DNA from: CAZCDS01 sp964497585 | GTDB lineage: Bacteria; Desulfobacterota; Desulfomonilia; Desulfomonilales; Desulfomonilaceae | Reading direction: 5' to 3' | Assembly (NCBI GenBank): GCA_964497585.1 | Contig: CAZCDS010000035.1 | Coordinates: 1 to 64,000 of the forward strand | DNA length: 64,000 bases | Shown here: positions 29,885 to 37,704 of the stretch, in pieces | Layout: every line of letters begins with the position of its first letter | Numbering within the stretch: position 1 is the stretch's first letter | Notes under the pieces: generated by a model | Database searches by the model: none | Seen by the model: the letters and a program-made list of their open reading frames with translations, nothing else | What the model was told of the DNA's origin: nothing | Position numbers and translations under genes: made by a program

Positions 29885-31612
29885 TCAGCCCCCGCTTTCC
29901 ATTTTGTCCAATTCTCGAAGAATCCATTCCGGCATGATGGGCCTGCCGTCGTAATGAAGTAGGTTCCGTTCGATCGCGAAGCCGGTTGCACGGCGGATCA
30001 ATCCAGCCAGTTGGCCGGTGGCGTTACCCTCCACGCAGACAACCTGCTTGGCAGACCTGAGGTGTCGGAGGAGATCCTCAACCGGAAGAGGCCAAACCTG
30101 CGTGAGATGGAGCGCACCAACTCTCCGGCCGCTCTTTCTCGCGGCGTCCGCCACGGCTTTGGCTGCTCCTTTGGTTGATCCCCATGAGACGAGAAGCAGG
30201 TCCGGGTCTGAGTCACCTTCCAGGTGAGGAGGCACGACATGTTTGCGGATAATGGACTGTTTGCGCATTCGCTTGTCTACCATCCGTTTCCTGACCGCTC
30301 GGTCTTCGGTAACGCGGCCGTCTTCACCATGTTCGTGGCTGTCGCCGGTGACAAGCTGTTCGGTTTCATACGGTGATCCAAGCCGCGTGGTAAGTCCGGG
30401 AAAGAGCCGAGATGAAACGCCGGTCTCCGTGACGCGATAGCTGAGGAATTCAGACGCCGCGTCGAACGGGGGGTACCCCCAGGAGACAGGATCGAGCCCT
30501 CCGAGGTCAAATGGTTCGATGTCGCTGTAGCAGTCCGCGAGGAACTGGTCGGTAAGGACGATCACCGGTCCCTGGATCAATCCGGCTATCTCGAATGCCT
30601 TTCGGGACATGTGGAAGCATTCCTCAACGCTTCCGGGAGCGAGAATCACCCGGGGAAATTCTCCATGGCCGCCGTGCAAGACAAACTCCAAATCGCTTTG
30701 TGCGGTCCTCGTGGGGAGTCCTGTTGCAGGCCCCGGCCGCTGTGCTACGACGATCACCACAGGTGTTTCACTGACGCCGGCCAGACTCACGGCTTCCGTC
30801 ATGAGGGCGAATCCACCGCCCGACGTGCCGACCATACTCGGAGCACCGGCAAAGGAGGCTCCCAGCGCCATGTTGAGTACTGCGATCTCGTCCTCGCACT
30901 GCTCGACCACCACCCCCATTTCTTTGGCCCACTTCACCAGCGCGACAGCAATGGACGTAGACGGACTCATGGGATAAAAAGAATAGAATTTTAGCCCTGC
31001 CGACAGGGCCCCGAGCGCAATCGCCTCATGCCCGCTCATCACCGCTCTGGGCCCCTTATCCTTTGCTACGGGTACGAACGGAGAGTCGATCTTCCGGTCA
31101 CGAATCCACACCATTCCGTTGGCGAGGGAGGCCTGGTTTTTCTTGACCGCCTCCGCCTTGCCTCCACCAAAAAACCGTTCCACCGTGGCAAGAGTCATTT
31201 CTCGGTCAAGCCCGAGCATGCCGGCTACCACACCCAAGGCCACCGAGTTGGTGAATTTCCCTGAAGCCAATTCATCCAACGGGACGTCGAGGACTCGGGA
31301 GGAAGCCTCATCCGACTGGGTCTTGTCACGTATCACGATCCCATCTTCGGAGAGATTTTGCTCGTGCAAGCTCACGGTCTCGTCGTTCAAGGCCACGAGT
31401 ATGTCGACCGGTTCTTGAGGGCTTAGCACTGGTTCAGCCGAGGCACTGACCGCAAAGGTATTATGACCGCCCCGAATCCTTGATTCGAATTCTTGCCAAG
31501 CGAAGACGGAATATCCCGCTTTGACCAACATGCCCACGAGCAGCCGGCCCACCGTTGCCAATCCCTGTCCGGCCTCTCCTCCGATGACGATATTCACTCG
31601 ACTGTCTTTCAT
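29885..31612 (-). CDS. korA: 2-oxoacid:ferredoxin oxidoreductase, fused gamma-alpha subunit
   Basis: A 575-residue protein. Residues 1-185 are the gamma (CoA-side) domain (GGEAGQGLATVGRLL, RIRGGHNTF). Residues 190-575 are the alpha pyrimidine-binding domain (YSFYPMSPSTSIAV, CEDEIAVLNMALGASFAG, GTSGGGFALMTEA) with the C-terminal transketolase-like part (LLVSWGSTKGAAKAV). This gamma-alpha fusion is the usual two-subunit Kor layout. A His/Glu/Lys-rich linker near residues 415-455 (SHEHGEDGRVTEDRAVRKR) is unusual. It precedes korB by two bases. Confidence 0.93.
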   Translation of the reverse strand: MKDSRVNIVIGGEAGQGLATVGRLLVGMLVKAGYSVFAWQEFESRIRGGHNTFAVSASAEPVLSPQEPVDILVALNDETVSLHEQNLSEDGIVIRDKTQSDEASSRVLDVPLDELASGKFTNSVALGVVAGMLGLDREMTLATVERFFGGGKAEAVKKNQASLANGMVWIRDRKIDSPFVPVAKDKGPRAVMSGHEAIALGALSAGLKFYSFYPMSPSTSIAVALVKWAKEMGVVVEQCEDEIAVLNMALGASFAGAPSMVGTSGGGFALMTEAVSLAGVSETPVVIVVAQRPGPATGLPTRTAQSDLEFVLHGGHGEFPRVILAPGSVEECFHMSRKAFEIAGLIQGPVIVLTDQFLADCYSDIEPFDLGGLDPVSWGYPPFDAASEFLSYRVTETGVSSRLFPGLTTRLGSPYETEQLVTGDSHEHGEDGRVTEDRAVRKRMVDKRMRKQSIIRKHVVPPHLEGDSDPDLLLVSWGSTKGAAKAVADAARKSGRRVGALHLTQVWPLPVEDLLRHLRSAKQVVCVEGNATGQLAGLIRRATGFAIERNLLHYDGRPIMPEWILRELDKMESGG

Positions 31613-31796
31613 TGAATCCTCGCGCGGTTAACGGGGAATGCTCTAAGTAGGCACAGCTTTCCTGCTTATGAGACGGTGCTGAAGCGTGCAAATTCGGCCA
31701 ACGATTGCCGCGGGACATGAACGGGTACTCTTCGCGCGCTACGTCACGGTTGTTCACCGTCAGGCAAGCCTTCCGGAGCCCTCCCCTCATCGTGCT

Positions 31797-31991
31797 CTAG
31801 ACCCGCCCACTAAATTCATCTACCATCTTCTCGGCCAATTCGCGGGACAGGCCATATTGCTCCTGGACTTTCTGGATTTCCCATTCCCTCTGAGGGGTTG
31901 TCTTCTCAACTTTCTCTTGCAAGGGCTCAAAAGTGTCGCTCGGTTGTGGCCTGGCAGTCTGTTTACTCTCGTCTGGATGTCTCTTGCCCAC
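31797..31991 (-). CDS. Small hypothetical protein (64 aa), sigma-54 promoter
   Basis: A soluble 64-residue protein with a disordered polar first half and a helical second half (QKVQEQYGLSRELAEKMVDE). The GTG start has AAGGAGG nine bases upstream, which makes it a real gene. A near-consensus -24/-12 promoter lies 139 bases upstream (32130-32145). No family recognised. It is one of five small genes in the window with such a promoter. Confidence 0.65.
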   Translation of the reverse strand: MGKRHPDESKQTARPQPSDTFEPLQEKVEKTTPQREWEIQKVQEQYGLSRELAEKMVDEFSGRV

Positions 31992-32129
31992 GGTTGAAGT
32001 CCTCCTTCCCGACTATGTTTTGAAGCGATGGAGCGATTCCTTTCCCCTCGTACGGATCGAAGACGCCCTCCCGAGCGAGCGCAACAGGCGCTACGGATTG
32101 AGAGAGTCAAGTCGATCCGGTGGTCATTC

Positions 32130-32145
32130 GATGCATGTTTCGTGC
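32130..32145 (-). promoter_or_regulatory. Sigma-54 (-24/-12) promoter
   Basis: On the minus strand TGGCACGAAACATGCA: full TGGCACG and TGCA with the invariant GG and GC ten bases apart. It points at the 64-residue gene starting at 31991, leaving a leader of about 125 bases. Confidence 0.6.
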
Positions 32146-32780
32146 CATTCACTAATGGTGTCCGGGCGGGTTGCCTCGGAGGCGGACGCGCAGTTTGCCA
32201 AGCCCAGACGGAACTTATTTCGCAGTACCAGGATGGAGTGCAAGAGAGGCGGAAATCGAGTTCGCAACGTGATTCAACCCCCCGCACAGGTCGCAATGGA
32301 TAGGGATTCCTTCACGTCAGGTAAAGTTCAGTGAGGGAGCAGGCACCGAGCGGTCTCGGGTACGTGATAAAGGCCCATGGTGTCCGGACCTGAGACAGAA
32401 ATGAAAGACAGCCTCTTATAAAACTGTGAGTTACGGATCAATACTGTGTCGGATTCTAAGACACGACGGAAAATGCGCTTGGCCGGGCAAAGAGGGGTAC
32501 TGGTTTGCCGAACACTTACGGAGTTTTTCCGGCTCTGCACCCCGGCGAGGCCCCGTCGGTTGCCGGGATACCGGACGCCGTACAAGTCTATTCACGATGG
32601 CCGGCTTTGGGATGTGAGCAGCGCTCAAAATAGTGCTTGACGGAGGAAACGAGGGCGAGTTACGCTTAAAAATGGTTGAAAGCCCCGTAGCCGGCGAAGT
32701 GTCTCTGCCGCCCTCCCCCCTTGGGATGGAACGCGCCGGGGACCGGAGCTTTCGCGGGGTTTGAAGACCAACGCCTGGCC

Positions 32781-32796
32781 AGGCAGGGATTTTGCG
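32781..32796 (+). promoter_or_regulatory. Possible sigma-54 promoter for the DUF1326-like gene
   Basis: AGGCAGGGATTTTGCG keeps the GG-N10-GC spacing and TTGC but departs from consensus at three positions. It sits about 70 bases before the ATG at 32866. Confidence 0.3.
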
Positions 32797-32865
32797 GCTC
32801 GGAGGCCGGGTGCACGCCGCGTAATTCCGGTTTAGTTCAAACGCATTGCGAGGAGGAGGTGCGCT

Positions 32866-33459
32866 ATGGAAGAGCTAAAACCAGGATGGTAACTCAAGGG
32901 AACCTATGACGAGGCATGTGCTTCCGAGGGACATTGTCCCTACTACTTTGGCAGGGGCAAAGAAGGGGGGTTGCGCTATTTCATGGTTTTCAGGATTAAA
33001 GAGGGTAGAGCAAACGACGTTGACCATTCAGGGGCCGTGGTTATCTACATGAGAGGCATATTACAAGCGAATTTTGAAGAGCTGATGAGTCACGGGTCGG
33101 AAGGAGGTATCTACGTCAGTGATAACGCCAGTCCGGAGCAGCGCAAGGTCCTTGACACCGTGGTAGTTCAAAGCATCGGCGATGTGCTGATGAAAAAAGT
33201 CTTTGGTATCAAGTACGTAAATATTGACGTTGAAGACAGAGGGGATACTTTTCATATAAAAATGCCGTTCGGGGAGGTGAAGCAGCACCTGACAAGGGGA
33301 CCTGACGGCAATCCAGTGCGACTTGAAAATACAACACTATCATTTCTCAGCACCGCGAAGGCTTGCGATACTCCTTTCTGGAACTATCAGGATCAGGGAA
33401 GGCATTTCGATTATGAGAATCGTTGCGGTACGTGGGCGGATTTCATGATGGCCGGATAA
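32866..33459 (+). pseudogene. DUF1326-like protein with an in-frame TAA at codon 9
   Basis: A strong ribosome site (GAGGAGGAGG) precedes the ATG at 32866. Eight codons later, after MEELKPGW, there is a TAA (32890-32892). The same frame then reads on without interruption (LKGTYDEACASEGHCPYYF, FRIKEGRANDVDHSG, NASPEQRKVLD) to 33459. The layout, an early Cys-rich G-x-Y-x-x-x-C segment followed by an I-x-E-G segment, resembles DUF1326 proteins, of unknown function. A Cys expected near GGC is Leu. Either one nonsense mutation, a sequencing error, or restart at the TTG at 32971 explains this. The rest of the gene looks undamaged. Confidence 0.65.
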
Positions 33460-33770
33460 CGCGCATTCACAGAGAAGAAGGCAAACCTGGTGACACGACT
33501 CATCGGATATTTCACCAGATTTGCCTTCTCACGGCACCCTTTCCGTCCTCTTGTGACCATCTTGATGGAGGCTTTGTCCCATTCCAGCCGAGGGGGAGCA
33601 GTCTCGATCAAGCCCGACAGTATAACAGAAGTCACCAACATTGTGACCGACGGAGAAGAAACGTTAACCAACGAGGCGATGCCTTCTATCGTGTGAAGGA
33701 GACGCAGACCTCATACCGACGCGGGTTCGAACACTTCATCATAAAGCCGAACCATCCGTGGAGACGTCAG
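33460..33770 (+). other. Short gap with a stable hairpin
   Basis: No convincing gene between the DUF1326-like gene and amrS; both neighbours are on the + strand and could share a transcript. See the hairpin at 33477-33528. Confidence 0.4.
33477..33528 (+). repeat. 17-bp inverted repeat (hairpin)
   Basis: The left arm 33477-33493 (GAAGGCAAACCTGGTGA) and right arm 33512-33528 (TCACCAGATTTGCCTTC) pair over 17 bp with one G-U, around an 18-base loop. No T-run follows. It starts 17 bases after the DUF1326-like stop and may be an RNA-processing or protein-binding element. Confidence 0.6.
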
Positions 33771-34781
33771 ATGAAGGAAGCATACCTGTACAAAAGACTC
33801 GACTCCCACGATGTCCGATGCTACCTCTGCCGACACCGTTGCCGAATCAAGGAAGACGAAAGAGGCATCTGCGGCGTGAGGATCAACAGGGACAGTACTC
33901 TCTACACCCTGGTGTACGACAAAGTGGCCTCTATCAATGTGGACGCAATGGAGAAGAAGCCGCTCTTTCATTTTCTTCCCGGCAGGCAGGCATTGTCTTT
34001 CGGGACCGCAGGCTGCAACTTCCGTTGCAGGTTCTGTCAGAATCATGACATTTCTCAGATGCCGCGCGAAACCGGTCAAGTCACGGGCGAGACATACTCG
34101 CCGACAGGATTGGTTGGTTTGGCGCTCAACCACCAGTGTTCAGCAATGGCATACACCTATACTGAGCCCACGATCTTTTATGAACTCGCGAGAGACACGA
34201 TGGTGGAGGCCAAACGTCATGGGTTGTACAACATATTTGTCACCAACGGGTATATGACTCGGGAGATGCTCGAAGACGCCAAAGGGCTTATCGATGCGGC
34301 AAATGTTGATTTGAAAGCCTTCACTGAGACATTCTATAGGGACTACGTAAATGGGAGACTCAAAGGCGTTACGGACAGCCTCATTCGGATGAAACAGATG
34401 GGCCTGTGGGTCGAGGTGACGACGCTCCTCATTCCCGGACTTAACGATGATCCAGAAGAGATCCGGGCAATCGCCCGCTTCATTAAGAGCGAACTGGATC
34501 CCGACACGCCATGGCACCTGACTCGTTTTCACCCGGCATACAAGGAACGGAACTTACCGCCTACGGAGATCAGCGTCCTTGAGCACGCCAAGCGGATCGG
34601 TCTTGAGGAAGGTCTTCACTACGTGTACTTGGGAAACGTCCCCGGAGAGGGTGAGAATACGACTTGCCCGCAGTGCTCACACCTTCTGATAGACCGAGTG
34701 GGGTACACCATTCAGCACTATTCACTCGATGACGGCGCCTGTCCAGAATGTGGATACAAGGTGGCGGGAGTTGGTCTGTAG
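33771..34781 (+). CDS. amrS: AmmeMemoRadiSam-system radical SAM enzyme
   Basis: A 336-residue radical SAM protein of the PflA-like AmrS family. The 4Fe-4S/SAM motif is CNFRCRFC (C82, C86, C89). An N-terminal Cys set (CYLCRHRC, GICGVR) and a C-terminal zinc-ribbon-like set (CPQCSHLL, CPECGY) are typical. The family is usually found with AmmeMemo-domain partners in the AMMECR1 system, whose biochemical role is unsettled; no partner is seen here. The ATG at 33771 follows GGAGACG. A longer reading from 33423 is rejected because it overlaps the DUF1326-like gene and lacks homology. Confidence 0.9.
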   Translation: MKEAYLYKRLDSHDVRCYLCRHRCRIKEDERGICGVRINRDSTLYTLVYDKVASINVDAMEKKPLFHFLPGRQALSFGTAGCNFRCRFCQNHDISQMPRETGQVTGETYSPTGLVGLALNHQCSAMAYTYTEPTIFYELARDTMVEAKRHGLYNIFVTNGYMTREMLEDAKGLIDAANVDLKAFTETFYRDYVNGRLKGVTDSLIRMKQMGLWVEVTTLLIPGLNDDPEEIRAIARFIKSELDPDTPWHLTRFHPAYKERNLPPTEISVLEHAKRIGLEEGLHYVYLGNVPGEGENTTCPQCSHLLIDRVGYTIQHYSLDDGACPECGYKVAGVGL

Positions 34782-34862
34782 TAAGCGTGTTTCGCCAAGA
34801 GCTGTGGTGTCCGATGAGGCGTCCCCCATCTGTCCCCGAACAAGAGGAACGGAATCTCCCGA

Positions 34863-36626
34863 TTAGGTCAGCAGGTCCACTTCGATTCCGAAGCGTCTGA
34901 TGTAACGATAGAGGGCATCTCTGGACGTTCCCAGCATTCTCGCGGACTCCTGCTTGTTTCCGCAGGAACGTTGGAGGGCCTGCATGCACATTTGCTTTGT
35001 CACCTGATTCAGGACCTCTTTGAGCGTCCACGAAGAGGGGAACGGAAGATCTCGGCTCCAGCGCTCGCGCTCGGTGGTGCCATTGGTCGCAAGCTTCATA
35101 TCGAAGCGTCCCCCGTCCCAGAGCATTAATGCACGTTCCAGAGCATTTTTGAGCTCTCTGATGTTTCCGGGCCAGTTGTGAGCCGCCAGCCCCTTCAAAA
35201 GGCTCTGGTCAAGCACGGGGATCTTTGTGAGGTGCATCTTCTTGGCAAGTTCCTGCATCAAGGATTCAACGAGAATGGGAAGGTCCTCGGTCCTCTCTCG
35301 CAGAGGCGGCAGCCGAAGCGAGAAGACATTCAGACGGTGAAACAGAGGCTCGAGGAATCTCCGCGCGGCCACTTCCGCTCCCAGGTCCCGGTGACTCGCT
35401 GCCATGAGTCTGGCGTCGACTGTGATGGTATTCTCACCGCCCACCCGGAGGAATGACCGCGTGTCCAGGAAGGTCAGGAGCTTGGACTGAAGAGAGAGAG
35501 GCAATTCGCCGATCTCATTAAGCAACAAAGTACCGCCTTCCGCGAGTTCCAGCATGCCCCGTTTGCGCCCACGCGCGCCGGTGAACGCTCCCGATTCGTG
35601 ACCAAACAGTTCAGACTCAGCCAGTTCGGGACTCAGGGCAGCACAGTTCAAGGAAAAATAGGGACTGTGGCATCGATCGGAGTGATCGTGAATCCAACGG
35701 GCCAGGTAGTCCTTTCCTGTTCCACTTTCCCCGAGGAGGAGCACCGTACCCTCTGTTGCGGAAATCCGCGCCGCCTGGGACATCAAGCTGCTCATGGATT
35801 CTGACGGATACTCGGTTTCGTCCACCACCGTGGGTGCACCCGCGCTCCGGCGCTCCGTAATATTGCGCGAGATGCAGCAGACGCCGGTGATCTCATTCCT
35901 GGCATTTCTCAACGGCACGCGCAGGTCAAGGAAAGTCATGGGAACGCCATTGACCATCCTCGTGTGCTCTTCTTCTATCGACTCTCCGCCGAGAGCCCGC
36001 CGGTCCCATCGTTCAATCTGTCGCGCAGCCTTTTTCCCGTGGAGATCCTCTGCATTGGTGCCGATAAGTTCACTCGCCTTCATTTTGAAGAGGCGTGCCA
36101 TGGCCGGATTGACCTCGGTCACCTCTAGGTTTTCGTCCTTGATATACATCAGATCGGTGGTGGCTTCAAAAAAGGCCCTGAACTTCTGCTCGCTCCTCCT
36201 CAATTCATCCCGTGTATCGTGGAATTCGGCCACGAGCTTTTGACGCTCAAGCGAATGTCTGATTACTCGGTCCAGGAGTGCCGCATTCCATTCACCCTTC
36301 ACCAGGTAGTCGTGTGCTCCCTTGGAGGACGTCTCTAAGGCCAGGCGTCTATCCTCCGAGTTCACCATGACGACCGTCGGTATTAAGTCAGTCAAATGCT
36401 GCACTTTGATGAATGTGCTCAGTCCCTTGCTGTCAGGAAGTTCAAGATCCACCACCATGAAATGAAAGGACTGTGAATCAATCTGCGCCAGGGCTTCGTT
36501 TAGTCGGCGTGCATGCGTCAACCGATACGTCGATCCGTTCGTCAGGTTGACCAGCGCATCACTCAAAAAAGCTTTCTCGATCGGATCGGCGGTTACCAAA
36601 AGGACATCGTATATTCCGGTTCCCAT
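34863..36626 (-). CDS. Sigma-54 activator: receiver, PAS, AAA+, Fis-type HTH
   Basis: A 587-residue NtrC-family response regulator. Receiver 1-125 with phosphoacceptor D60 (HFMVVDLELPD), a PAS domain (about 150-265), the AAA+ domain with Walker A LLLGESGTGKDYLARW and the sigma-54-contact loop GAFTGA, GGTLLLNEIGELP as Walker B, and a C-terminal helix-turn-helix (CGNKQESARMLGTSRDALYR). The usual lysine of Walker A is kept. The ATG at 36626 has GAGG upstream. From PAS onward it is a paralogue of the protein at 37705. No kinase is adjacent; the hybrid kinases in the window are candidates. Confidence 0.93.
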   Translation of the reverse strand: MGTGIYDVLLVTADPIEKAFLSDALVNLTNGSTYRLTHARRLNEALAQIDSQSFHFMVVDLELPDSKGLSTFIKVQHLTDLIPTVVMVNSEDRRLALETSSKGAHDYLVKGEWNAALLDRVIRHSLERQKLVAEFHDTRDELRRSEQKFRAFFEATTDLMYIKDENLEVTEVNPAMARLFKMKASELIGTNAEDLHGKKAARQIERWDRRALGGESIEEEHTRMVNGVPMTFLDLRVPLRNARNEITGVCCISRNITERRSAGAPTVVDETEYPSESMSSLMSQAARISATEGTVLLLGESGTGKDYLARWIHDHSDRCHSPYFSLNCAALSPELAESELFGHESGAFTGARGRKRGMLELAEGGTLLLNEIGELPLSLQSKLLTFLDTRSFLRVGGENTITVDARLMAASHRDLGAEVAARRFLEPLFHRLNVFSLRLPPLRERTEDLPILVESLMQELAKKMHLTKIPVLDQSLLKGLAAHNWPGNIRELKNALERALMLWDGGRFDMKLATNGTTERERWSRDLPFPSSWTLKEVLNQVTKQMCMQALQRSCGNKQESARMLGTSRDALYRYIRRFGIEVDLLT

Positions 36627-37022
36627 TTTTCCGACCTCGTTCTCTGAAGAGTCCATCCGTGAATTGGCTGTTGTCGACCGCGTTGCTTGAGGATAACGAC
36701 TTCTTCTCTGTCCTTATTCCTCGCAGAGCAGGTTCTCGTGATTGCGTCCCCCGATTCTGACTCTTGGCGAATCGTACATTGCCCGACGAGGGCATGAAAA
36801 ACAGGTGCTCGCTCAGTCTGGTTGTCCTCTTCCCTCGAAAGCCGGGGCCCGGATATGTCGAGAGAGGACGTCCTCCGAGAGATTTCGACGGAGCGGGAAC
36901 GCAATGCACAGCAGGATCGGGACAACCGAGCTTTGGGCATGCGCCCGAGAAAACACGCCGGATTGTGTTCGCAACGGGTTTGATCGCCCCACACCGACGT
37001 GAGAGGTCCTGGCTTTCCTCCC
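36627..37022. other. Gap between two minus-strand genes
   Basis: Nothing convincing; it should contain the leader of the sigma-54 activator gene. No -24/-12 element with correct spacing found. Confidence 0.4.
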
Positions 37023-37349
37023 TCAGGTTGCGGAAGGACCTGTAACGGGAGATTCCCACCCGCGGGGCATTGTGGCTTGCGCTTGCGCAGACTCATGCAC
37101 GCCCGTGTCACTCTCGCTCACGGCCTTTGCCGCTTCCAACACTCCTCCCCCCGCAAGGATACTCAGTCTGTTCGACCTGCCCCGACTTTGCTCGAATTCC
37201 CTGCAATAGTGATGATCAGGCCCGAACATTTCAGCCAAACAGGCCGAAGCTTTTTGGCGCCAATCCATAATTGCAGCCTCTTCGAAATCCTTGTCCATGA
37301 CATTCCACGCGGCGCGGATGAGTTCTTGCAGTCTCGCATCCAGTGACAT
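37023..37349 (-). CDS. Small hypothetical protein, paralogue of 62299-62658
   Basis: A 108-residue protein starting at an ATG with AAGGAAG six bases upstream. The core has a W-R-x-x-A-x-x-x-L block followed by GPDHHYCREF and LAGGGVLEAAKAV. The protein at 62299 shows the same order (W-R-D-L-A, GPLNYYTKNF, LAGEGILEAARQE), so the two form one family whose function I do not know. A near-consensus sigma-54 promoter lies 140 bases upstream. It sits between two sigma-54 activator genes. Soluble, no signal peptide. Confidence 0.7.
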   Translation of the reverse strand: MSLDARLQELIRAAWNVMDKDFEEAAIMDWRQKASACLAEMFGPDHHYCREFEQSRGRSNRLSILAGGGVLEAAKAVSESDTGVHESAQAQATMPRGWESPVTGPSAT

Positions 37350-37704
37350 ATCATTCTTCCTTTCCACCCTAGCGCCTGACCCATTCTTTCTTTCTGTCTC
37401 AGGCGCAGAAAAGAGTACGTGCCGCCTACCTCCGTTCGTCAATGCTGTCCGTATTAATTCCCCCGATCCATAGATGACCAACGAGGATGCACAGGGCGTG
37501 CCAATTGTCTGCACGGTCTCGGCGCTGACGGCTATACTGATACTTGTCGGCAGGTTATTATTGTGAGTAAAAGCAATAGATTTGCTGAGATCCCGGCGGG
37601 GTTGTGGTTTCAGATTTGGAACAATAAGACACTCTTCCCCTCCATAGAGTATTCAAGGCATTGATATCCCTGAATTAACTTATATCTGCACAACTCTGAC
37701 ACGC
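37350..37704. other. Leader region with sigma-54 promoter
   Basis: Contains the -24/-12 element at 37488-37503 and an AT-rich stretch (37540-37680) that could hold activator or IHF sites. No gene seen. Confidence 0.45.
37488..37503 (-). promoter_or_regulatory. Sigma-54 (-24/-12) promoter
   Basis: On the minus strand TGGCACGCCCTGTGCA: TGGCACG is perfect and the -12 TGCA is correctly spaced. It drives the 108-residue gene starting at 37349. Confidence 0.6.

Larger units (their letters stand above)
31992..32865. other. Divergent 0.9 kb control region
   Basis: Between the minus-strand 64-residue gene and the plus-strand DUF1326-like gene. It holds a strong -24/-12 element on the minus strand (32130-32145) and a weaker one on the plus strand (32781-32796). 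No protein-coding frame is convincing. Confidence 0.45.
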
